A stretch of DNA of 64,000 bases from Patiria pectinifera. Lineage: Eukaryota > Echinodermata > Asteroidea > Valvatida > Asterinidae. The DNA lies in the NCBI GenBank assembly GCA_029964075.1, contig CM057144.1, forward strand, positions 7,587,281-7,651,280, given 5' to 3'. Below are positions 20,501-32,500 of the stretch, one piece after another. The position numbers and the translations under genes were made by a program. Below the pieces are notes generated by a model. It ran no database searches. It had not been told where the DNA came from and was given only the letters and a program-made list of their open reading frames with translations. How positions within the stretch are numbered: position 1 is the first letter of the stretch; every line of letters starts with the position of its first letter.

Positions 20501-23500
20501 CCAAAAAGGCTTTTCAACAATAATTTTGTCAGTGACATTTGTATAGCTGCAAATGATATACTCTATTGTAAGAGGCACATAAGGTAGTTTTTTATGCATG
20601 TGTATATAAGGAGTCATTTGAAAAATGCATTTGTTAAAAGCACTTTAGACTGATGCATTAAGCAGAGGCATTAATATTAAGCAGAAGTGAATTGCAAATA
20701 TTGTTTCAGTCGCTGTACAGTGACGCTCGCCAGCTTCTTCATTACATCCGAGAGGCCCACGGTGGGGTGTTCAGGAGGGTCGCTCTGAGTGGACTGATTG
20801 ACTCCTCAGGAAAGGGGCAGGATGAAAAAGATAAAGACAAAACGGGCAAAGTTGGGTGAGTCCTCAATATGCATTATGAACACTGAATACTTCAACTTTC
20901 ATTCCTAAATGCTTTGGAGAGTTCAACCATTTGTATTGGTTATAAGACCCTGCCACGTGGGTGGTTATATTTAAACTGCCTTTAAACAAAAATGAAAAGT
21001 GATTAAAAACCAATCACGTGACACCGCACTCCGTGCCTCGTCCATGCAGTATGTGCCACATTTATTGGCTACAGCGAAGCAACGTGAGCTGGTAGTACAA
21101 GTACTAGTGTTTTGAGTACACATTATGCACATCACCAGTGGTGCAGCTACAGGGGAGCATTTGGGGGGGGGGGGAGGCAAATGTCCCCACAATCGTCGGC
21201 CTTGTCCACCTAGTTTGTCCTCCCCCCCAAGAAAATCGAACAAAAGAGAAAAAAAAATTAAAATAAGGTTTGAAAAAGGAAACAAGCAAAGAAGAGACTC
21301 TAAGTTAATATTTTACTGCACATTGAATGTATATTCTGGAAACCGTCGGATATTACCCCAAAACACGGTTATGTGTACATAAATACATATGAATGGTGTT
21401 GAACAATGCCCCCAAACATCACATGGTGTCCAGTCCACCCCCCCCTTTTATATTTCCTTGGCCGATGATGTTGCCCCCCAAATGATTTCTTTGCCCATCA
21501 CTACCCCCTCCCCCCCCCCAAGATTTTAGAGTCTGCACATCACAGTAAAAATGGTAAAATGGTAGAAAAAACAGTCATGGAGATCGAGTTTGCTGAAAAT
21601 CCTGAAAAACAACCCAAGCATTAGTGCTTCAATTGTGTGTATTTTATGGGCAGTAACATTTATATTGCAGAGCCTAGTGGAGTGTCAGATTCAGACAAGT
21701 GCTTGAGCGCTTCAGACATATAAACATGTACTAGTAAATAAGGGGTCATAGATGTGAGTCCCACCATACCGTGAAATTTCAAATATTATATTCTCGCAAG
21801 CTCTGGGAAGCATAAGTGTGCACTGATTATAAAATAAAATCTAAGAAGGGCAAAACTAAACAAAAAATTTTCCCCCTTCCTTTCAGTTTCAGTGACACCA
21901 AGTCAGACTCGGATAAAAACCTGCCCAACCCTCCCGGCAAAGACGGTGGGGAAGGGGGTGACGTGAGCCCAGGCACACGCCTGCGCAGACATCTGTTCAA
22001 GAAGAAATTCCGCAGCACAGACTGCGCACTCGATGATGAGAGGCTAGCTGAAGGGGCTGGTGGAAAGAGACGCTTCAGTGTCTTCCAGTTTGGTGAGAAA
22101 AATTTATCTATTTTGGGGGAAGTGTTTGAAAACAAAAATGAATACAGCAATATCCAAAAGCAAGAATTTTAGTTGTCACTGTTTAAGTTGTCACAAATTT
22201 GTGTCTTTTGCTGTAAAATCTTTTGAGAATCCAGACAACCAAAAGAAAAGAATCGCTTCAAAAATATTTAAGTACATGTATATGATATGATCACATTTTA
22301 ATTTGTTGATTTGGAAAAAAAATTACCATCTGTCAAATAAGGATTTGGTGGAGTGTTCTACTTGGAAACATATGTCCTGATAAAAGCCAAGATTTCAGAC
22401 ACATTTATGTTTTTGAACTTCGACTGAATTTTCAGAAATTATTGATTCTAGTAAAATTGAAAAAAAGCTTGTGATACATTGTATCATTCCTAGTGTCTTA
22501 CAAGTTTAAACTCTGGAAATTCTAAGAAGAATCAAATACGTGACGAAAATATTAATACTTTTTAAATGCACCTTATGAGGCAAATTCAAAAAGGAATATA
22601 ACCTACAGTGTACTTTTTGCTGATTCTTTATTCTGGTTGGCTAAAACCCGGTCATTTGGGTTCAGTACAATAGACTAGAGCATGAAATTTGTGTTGTGAA
22701 CTAGACGGGCTTCAAGTTTTGCACTTGCAAATCATGGAGTATACAATGCTGGATCAGGCACTAAAGTCATCGGTTTTTGACTGGATACAGTTATTGACTG
22801 GATATCATGAATAATGTTAGTGTAGGGACTAGATGTTATGCTTTGATACACGATAACCCGCTGCGATAACCCCGCTGCTGCGAGAGGGCATTATCACAAC
22901 CAACCAATATCACTGACGAACTTGTCAGGAACAACGTCTAGGGAAATTCATATCGGTTGTGTAATGCGCGTGCACCTGTTTGGCCTGATATATGCAGCGC
23001 ATTCAAAACGTTCATTGTAGTTCTGAACCAAACTGTTAAATTTCTTCCAGTAGTATAAAAGATGCAGCAAGACGTTTGTGCAACTTCACTGGTCAGCTCT
23101 TTTGTTGTGTGTAGTGTGCATGAGACTGAAAATGGACAGTAATTGCCTGCAGCAGTGCTGCATACGCACTAGTTTCCCCCATTTTTTGTTTGGGGGAGGG
23201 GAGATTTTATGAATTTCCCAAGATGTTGTTCCTGACAGGTTCATGTGTGATATTGGTTAGTCATGATAACGCCCTCTCGCGGCGGGGGGTTATTGCCTAT
23301 CAAACCATAACTTGGTTTGATGGACATGGACTGGCATTAGTCCGTCATGGTTTCACTCTGTTATTTGGTCACTACTCACTAGTGCTTGAGTGACTACAAG
23401 AGGGTCTTATTTCCCTCAGCGACCCTGTTAATTGTGCTCACTCACAGTCCCTCAGGGTACATGGACAGGCACTAGTGACCTCATTGCCAGTCAATATGTG

Positions 23501-26500
23501 TATACTATTACCCTGTCAATCAGGACATACCGGTATAATAGATAGGATGAATTAAATGGCAAGAAATGGGACATTTAGTTAATTTTATTTTGGTAATAAT
23601 AAAGCACAAGCTGTGACGACATGGCGCAATCGAGCGATCCGTTCCAATCTGGGATCAGAGGATGGTCCTGAGTTACCAGAACCCACCGAGACCACACCCA
23701 GGGCCAAGAAGGTGCATATGGTAAATATTACATGCTGCTTCTCTTGTATTTCTTTAAATTTTTCCTCCTTATTTTGCAAAACAAAATGCACATATGAAAG
23801 GTATTACCCACATATTACCTTTGACATTGTACATGTAGGGTCCTCAAAAAGGAAGACATTTCTGTAGGCAGAGTGCAAGGAAGAATTGCGAAAAATGTAT
23901 AGGCAGAACCTTCATGTAGATGTGCAAAACCCTTGTTCTGGGTAAGATGTTGATCGTTAAGCTAATCTTTTTAGTGCTCGTGCTGACGAGTGAGATTTTT
24001 TACTCGATGCTAATTTTGAAGGTCTCATTTTGGTGTTTTCACTATTGTTTTGGCCAGTTCTGGGTTTATATACAATTCTGTAACAGTAAAGGTTGACAAA
24101 AGACACATGGACTTTGGCTCGTGCATGCCTGCACTGTGTGTGGATTGTCCGTTAAGATTTAATGTTACTGTGTTCAAGTTCACTGATGAGATGCAACTTT
24201 TGTTGGTGAAAGTAGGTGCGCTTTATGAAAGGTAACCTCAAAAGGTATTAGAATCTGAATTTTGAAAAGCTGTCCCCTCTGTTTCATGAAGGAACACCCC
24301 CTAGGAAGTCGTTCCTTTGGCACTTGCTATATATTGCCTTTGTTCAATATGCCACCCTGCGAAATTTTTACTTGAGCCAGAAAACTGTTCACAGGACATT
24401 TTACCTGGTTTTCTGAGCAAAATGTCAATGCTCAGGTAGTGAAAATTCTATGATCTCATATTAGGTTATCATAATTTGTACATTCGAAGGTTTGTGACAA
24501 TATTCAATGAACAATTCACAAAGTACATGTAAAAGCTTACACACAAGCCTGGTATGAAAATCATTAAAAACCAGGATGAATCACTTTTGAATTGTAGGAC
24601 ACAGGCGGTGTGTATGGGAGCCGCAAGAAAGTGGAGGACCATTCCTTCTTTCTCAAGTTTCGTAAAAAGAGCAAGCGAGACCCATCATCCACGGAAGAGA
24701 GAGATGGTAAGTTGGACACAAAAAAAGTATTCCTACCAAGTGATTTGCTGATCAACTAGTAGATGTGATAAATATGTACTGTCTATAATGAATATGCAAC
24801 GTTCACTAAAATACTATGCCTTTCAACACAAAACCTTGTGTCTCTAAAGTTATCTGCAAAAAAGTCATTTGAATATTGGTTTTGCTATAAGCAAAAAAAC
24901 TACTGCGAAGACTTAACAGTTTAATACCATAGGCGCTTTAAGAAACCTTGAATATGTAGCATAAGCCTTTTTGAGATATTGTAGACACAATAATGGAGCG
25001 ATATTTGAAGTGGATAAATTTGAGGGGAAAAATGAAAACGTTTTCCCACTCGAAATAGTGCCCTATTCTGTATTTGCTTGGCATACAATGCCACCACTGG
25101 GCAGTAATATAACTATATATTAACAAACTTGGAATATTCCATGAAACCACTCCTGCCTGTAAATTATGGGCTCCGTGTACTGTGAAAAAGAGAGGGCACT
25201 TTTAAATACCATTTTCGAGAGCCCAGTGCACGAGTCACATCGCGTGCGCATTCGCGCATGAAGCACACAACTAATTTCATTCAACATTTGCACAAAGCCA
25301 TTGCGATGTGAGCATCAGGTGTCGTCGGCAATGCATTCAAATGTCTCTACCATTGGTCTCCCCCAACTCTCCTTTTCTTGCCGTTGAGGGGGTACTTGTG
25401 CACAGCTCCAATTATGAATATGTCTGGGCCTCATTTAAGCTTGGTTGGCAGACAAAAATTGTTTAGCAAAATTACTCCAAAATTACCTGGGGCGGGGGGG
25501 CTGGAAACCTGTTTTCGATCAGAAAACCTCCTGTCAGTGCAAAGCCATTTTGAACGGGTTGAGCAACTATGAATGAATCCTGTTACACTATATTTTCCTG
25601 CGCTTGTATTCCCGTGTCAGAATTGCAATGTTGTATTGTTTTCTTTTATTGTATCTGTAGACTGTGAGACACCAAGATCAATGGAGGACGAAGAAGAAAT
25701 GGCCTCAGACTCCTTGGACATGACTACAGAGAAGGAGAAGAGACCAGTGGATAGGATCGTCATCGCTGCAGGAATGAAGAGGCTGAATCTACTGATGGAT
25801 TGCTGCAATCCTGGAACCGTTCCAGATGCTGAGTTCCTAGCAGCTGCATTGGATCTGGTAAGCATTGATGTGGAAGTGGGGCAAGGGTTGAGGTAGGAAT
25901 GGAACTTGATGGAGAGATCCTGCCAACTGTACTGTATCTGGTCAGCATTAATTGGTGGAGGACAGGGTTAGGGTTGATGAGGGAATGAAACCTGATGCTG
26001 AGTTGCTAGCTGCTGCATTCGATCTGGTGAGCAATGATGTGGAAGGGGGGGGGGTGATTATTGAGGTAGGAATGGAACTTGATGCAGAGATCATCTATTC
26101 CTGGTGTAATTAGCCCAGGAAATATGTTGTTTAATTCATTGAGCTTTTCCCAACGGTGTGTGAGTGAAATATGGGTTTGGGTTCAAGTTTTTGAATAAAT
26201 GAAGAAAGCATAAGGCCAAAAAAAAAAAGTATCCGGTGTCTGGTATGGCGCTTGCCCAAAAAGTGGTGTGGCGATGCGGCTTTTTTTTTTTTTTACCTGA
26301 GTTTTTTGCTTCAAATGTCGACTGATGACTGAAAATGGTCCCCGACTAAACTTAGTGCAAATATATGGGAGTCCAGAGAGGCCACATAAAGCTTATTCTC
26401 GACCATAACCCAATCTAAAAACATGTTAAAATTGTGCAGAAGCAGGATTCCAGTCAAACCAGTGAGTTTGGCGGTTTTGAGACATCATCTTTCATTGAAA

Positions 26501-29500
26501 AATTTTTTGGCCTAAAGGCCGGTTTATACTTCACATTATTCAGCTGAATTTGGCAGGAGATGAGATGTGTTCAACTTTTGCTCATTTGCGGCGTGACAAC
26601 ATTACGTGATATCACAAATTGGCATTCGTGTTCATTTGGCTTTGCATTTGTGTTCATAATGAGTATGAATCAGCCCTGACATTGTAGTGATAATATTGTC
26701 TTGTTACCCAGAATGCCCCTGTGGTAGCCAGGGCAGCCCTGCTCCTTGAGTGCTGTCATTTTGTCTACCGCTGTAACCACGGCGATTGGCCGGAATGGAT
26801 GAAGAGTGGCCGCGGCTACCAGCGAGGCCGTGTGTCCAGTAACGTCATGAGCACCCGCAATATGGGCTCCTGTTACAGGAAGAATGCCTCCATGCAACGC
26901 ATGGCCTCCAAGATGTTCTACCTCTGGGCCGAGGTATGCTTCCTTGCCTTCATCTGTGCATTTTTGGGAGTAATATCAGCGGTGCTTATGCGAGCAATGC
27001 TAACGTTTGCTCAAGTAAGGGCCGACTGTTGGCCACCAACGTTGGCGAACATCAGCAACAAAGGCAGATGGTCTTCCCGAGTCATTTTCTATGTTTCCAA
27101 AATAACTGACACACACACAATGAATGTAATGAGCGGGCCGTTATGGGGAAGTTTATTTGTTTTATTGTTAGGCAAATTGGGACTGCGTCGTGGGCCTTTG
27201 TGCTGTCCCCACATTGTCTTCGGTCCCCATACTACCTATTAAATGGGTAGATAAACTAAAAAGTTTACAAACTGAAATGTTAGAACTTGACTGAGAAATT
27301 TGAGGTAAACCGTTTGCTCTAGAAATTCAAGGGACTAGATGCGAAAAGTCAAAGTGCACCACGTTAAGGGCAGTGCCACGTTAGAGGACATCCAACAATA
27401 CTTCCGCTGAAACAAGTGTACCCGTAAGTGCACAAATGGCAGAGTATACACTTGGGTAACTTGAGAGTAATAATAACGTGCAACCCATTCTTACTGACAA
27501 GTATTGACCATGCAGTCCTTGCAATGAATTGCTGTTCGCTCATGGTGATCCCCAGTAATGGCAGAAGCGTTATGCACAGTTTTGTACAAAAGAATCGCTA
27601 CTCCCTCCCTTGCAGGCCATTGGTGCACGTCTTGAGGAGATTGAACGTCAGGAAGCTAAAGACCTCACCATAGTCATCGGCAAAATCAAGGATGAGAGCG
27701 TCAAACGTAGACTGCGACAGCAAGATGACCAGGAAGATTTCCTGGATGAAGGTACGACACTGTGGACTGTTAGTTGAACACGGACACTATTTCACAGAGT
27801 TGCTAAGCAGGAAATAATGCACTGTAAATCGCTAAGCGCTGTAGTCAAATGGTTGTGGTGTTCGACTTATGTGCTGTGGTACATGGCTTTCGAATCCTGA
27901 TGGGGAACATGCTGCCTGTGTTCTTGGGCAAGACACTTTACTTCAATTGCCTTTCTCCAGCCAGGGGTATAAATGGGTCCCTGTGAGGGTCAAGACCAGA
28001 TTGTGTTGATCTTGATCTGCTCTAGAAAAAAATGCTTTGCATGGACTAAGGAACAGGGGTAGTAACTGTGAAGTGCTTTGAGAGATTGGTGTAGAGCGTT
28101 GTTTTTATAAGCACCACAATATTATTCTCATCATTATTAAGCAAAAATCAGTTGTGAAGCTCCAATGAGTCGACCCTTGACCTTGCTGCAATAAATACCA
28201 CAGCAATTCTTTGCCAACCCTGTAAGCATACGTACGCACACAAGCCAAAAGTCGTTAACGAGTGAAATACGTTAACTGGTATAGTCCAAAAATGCCTTCA
28301 TACTGAGATTTTACAGCACCTCCAAACATATTGCAGAAATTGTGGTGTATACAGTCACCAATTCTTTTGGAAATAGGTTGTTTTCACACTGGCCTTATTG
28401 TTTTTGTAAAGGAATTATTTCACAGTATATTGTAAATGTTACAGCTTAGTTTAAAATTGATCAAACAATCATGCTATTTGATAAATGAATATATAGGAAC
28501 TGAACAGATATCAAAGCTTACATGGTCACCCTATCCCTATCCTCCATGAGTAAGAAGCAGTAAAGTAAAAACAATCAAGTGGTTGAGCTGATAAAATCGT
28601 TACGTTGATTGATTCCCCTGATCTGTCATTGCTTCAGCAACACCTTACATTCTGATGAAGATTTTAATTGTTTTTTATATATAGTTATACAATTGAGCAC
28701 TGATGGAAACTTGTTCAATACATTTAAGTACTTTGTCATTCTTTTCCTTCAACTGCACATGTAAGTCAACTCCTGTTCATTTGCAGTTACTTGGGAAGCT
28801 ATCCTAGATATACATTTACTTTTGCTTAATTCACAAATAGACAAATCCGGCGGCAGCCATTTTCTGCGCTGGCACCAGGCTCATGGGAGTCGCACTCAGG
28901 TAGTACGCACGCACTCCGTGGTCATTCGACCAATTGGAATATAAAAATGCGCATGCGCCTCGTCTTAAAGAATGCATGCAGCATGCACACGAGCGTGATT
29001 CCACTGGTCGTCTGGTCGCCTGATTCCACTATAAGCATCGTCATCATGCCTTCTGTTACAAGCCAGTCTGGTCGCCTGATTCCACTATAAGCATCGTCAT
29101 CATGCCTTCTGTTACAAGCCAGAGAGCAAAACACAACAGCAAGACAATTTCATGGAAAAAGTTGTAAATCTGTATAATTTTGCAATTAATCACACAGCCA
29201 CCGTGAATCCCAGTGGAACAGCTTGCCCTCATGCCCTGAAAATGGTGGCCTGCCAGCTGCTTCTAGAGATTACGTCTTTCCTGAGGGAAACCTACCAGAA
29301 CCTGCCGAAGCCACGCAAAGTGGACCGGGGTGGCTTTGGTCGCGCCCCGACTCGCGACTCTGAATTTTTAGAGTTGCCGTCATCCTCTGTACCAAACATG
29401 ACGGCGGTGCAACGCCAAGCAAGCGCCGGGTCAAGTGTGACATCTAGCCCACCTCCGCCCAGACATAGTGCACCCACTACTGTAGTAGACAGCCCATCGG

Positions 29501-32500
29501 GTAAGTACATGCACACAGTATGACTGTCCAGCTACAACAGAACTGTTAGGACTCAGCTCTGTTTCAAAAATACCTCAGATAATCTGCCTTTCTTCACTAG
29601 GGTTTATTTTGAAAGCCGGTTTCTGGTCAGTTCGAAGCAAACAAGTCAGCATATTTTGTCCGAGCTTTTTTCCCCCCTCGCTGAAATACGAGGTGTCATT
29701 TTGTCAATTGAACTACACGGATGAATTCCCCACAAACCGTTGCCTCTGTGCGAAGGAGTTTTCGAGCAATCGCGAGCAAAGCAAGGTATGGTTCTGAAAA
29801 TGTTGAGTGTACGTTACTCAATGTTGCTGTACTAAGTCCAGTCCGTGGTCATAATTTGGAGTGTGTCTGTACTGAGCCTGTCAGCCCACCCACACTCAAT
29901 CCACTTGTTTGTTTACTCGAACCCTGCCACATGTCTTGTCACCATTTTCTGGAAGGGATGAGCATGCCAAAAAGAATTGACAACGTATTTTTTCGATGTA
30001 TTTTAGTGTCTCACCGTTTTGCTTTGTTTGTGTAAATAACATTAGTTGCGCAAGCTGCTTTCATTTCATTAATTGCACCTTTTGTTTTCAAAAAAAAAAT
30101 AGTTGCCTGTTCCTCAAGGATGCAAAAGGTCCTATATAGCTGAAGATCCTTAAAGTTGGTCATTGTGCTTTTGTGTTGTTTTTTTAAATTCTAATATAAT
30201 GCCATAGGTACATGTAGCTTAGGATGCTGTACTAACAGCCGATTGTCCCTTGGTGATATACAGTATGTAACACAGACGGGCTAAAAAAGCTCATTGTGAT
30301 TTTCGATTGTTGGAAAGAAATGATTAGCTTTTTCATCAGGAAATAACTAGTTTTTCTTTTCTTTTCTATGAGTTCCCCTCGCAGCACTGAGCATACATGC
30401 TTAAATAAATTACTTTTGTGAGGGGCAAAACCCAGTGATGAACTGTTGAATATAATTATTGACTTGGTACCAAATTCTCATTGGATGATGATATAGATGA
30501 GTTGCCTTTAATTTCAAAACTCTGTGTATGTGTTTTTTTTTAATTGAAACAACTCCCAATGAAGTTATATTTATTTAAAAACTTTTAAAGAGTTTTTGGC
30601 ATGCCTGTCTTCTTGTGAAAATGGTGACAGTATGTGGTCTTATGTATTTAAGCAGACCCCAATGCTGCTAACACCACAAATTGTTTGGCTGCATTAGCAT
30701 TTTCTCCCAAAGCCTTTGTCTTCAAATTCTGTTTGAGATTACCACTGTTTTATGGACTCCGTGCAGGAAGAGTATCAGTAGGAGGCACCTCACAGGTCTG
30801 GCTTAATATGAGCTCCCATGTGTGCGCGTGGAAAGCTGCATTATGTGAATGTTGCTTCATGCACGTATGGTGCTAGTTGCACCTAGCCAATTTTTCATTT
30901 GAATGGCATAGACCAGGGCCCAATTTCATGGCGCTGCTAACCAAAGAATTCCGCGCTTGCTATCACCATTCCGTGCTAACAGCGGTAAAAAAAAAAGGTA
31001 AAGAGGCCATCTCTCTCTTTCTTTAACGATTGGGCCAGACTCGTATGCTGCTGTGGGGAGATCGCCACACCTCCTCAACAGTAAGTCTGTTATCTTCCCA
31101 GCATTGAATAATGCCGGTACACATTTAACACCTGGGTTGATAGGAGTATTGTGGTAAAGCCCCTAACTCAAGGGCACAACACGCAAGGCCACGGCGGGGC
31201 TTGAACCAACAACCTCACGATCATGAATCCTGTGCTAACAGCAGTAGCAGAAGAATTCTGTGCTGACCCTGCAAACATAGAATGCTTTAAGCTATGAGAT
31301 GTATATGCATGCCCACAAACTAGAACCGATGAAATATGCTAATCGTAAGCACAGAATTCGTCACCAACACCTTGAAGTGACACTCAGTGGTACTGACACT
31401 CTGTGGTGCGCGCCACGTCCGCGTACTGTATGTACAGTGTCACATAATTTTGGTTTTCACGAACTGAAACCTAAGTACTGAATGCGCGTACTCCAAAAAT
31501 GTTTGTTTCCACGAACTGAAACCTGTCTTAATTTCACCAGTTAAAAGGTTCTCACAAGGTGTGTGCACACAGTTCATAAAAATGGTGACAAATTTTCTGC
31601 TACAGTTAGCGGGGATTTTCTACTAACGGTTATTAAGCAGAGCCATGAAATTGGGCCCAGTATTGTCTTCACAGAGTGATGCACCTGAATTTTGGCGCAT
31701 AGCAGCAATGTCTCCCAAGTGTCCATCGTCACCTCTCTCTTTCTCTTTCGCTGTCGAGGGGGTACTAATGCACGGAGTCCATAGCATCCAGCTTTATGCA
31801 GTAGTATAAGTGTTAACCTGTTTTACCCCAATCTCTGGTATGCTCTCTTGATCGGTAACGTTAACGGAGCAGGGACTAGCGAGAGAAAGATCAGCTTTGC
31901 CTTGGGAGGGGATGATGACTCCCAGCATAGTAGCAACACAGAACTCAACAACGTGGATCAACAAGTGGAGGAGAGAAAAGGTAGACATTGCAGTAGTATC
32001 CATCCTTGTGTTCATCTGTAGGATGTCTCAAAAAAAGGAAACCCATTTTTAAATGTTAACTTTCAGAAATGCACTGAATATTTTAGAATAATCCAATGAT
32101 GTTAAGTTCGTTATATCATTGTCATAGATAACTGAGCAAACATGGCCTTTATGAAAGATGTCAAAATCAGCACAGTTACAATAATACATAATGGAAAAGT
32201 GGTGACAGGGACAATGATTAGGTGCTTCGTTGAAGGAATGAAATGAGACAATCTTTTTGATCACAAAAATCTTTTAATTCATTTTTGTGGTAGTTACAGG
32301 GTAAATGTATGGTCCTGTGCTCTCAACACGACCACTATTTCCTTTAATGCATAGCTCACATTGTCGCCTCATGTCTCTGACACCACGTCTTATTCCTTGG
32401 TCTTGGTGCTGATTCATCTCATCCACTATCCCGGTTCTTAACTCCAGAATGTTAGCTGGGGTGTGGTGAAAACCTTGTCTTTCATGTGACCCCACAAGAA

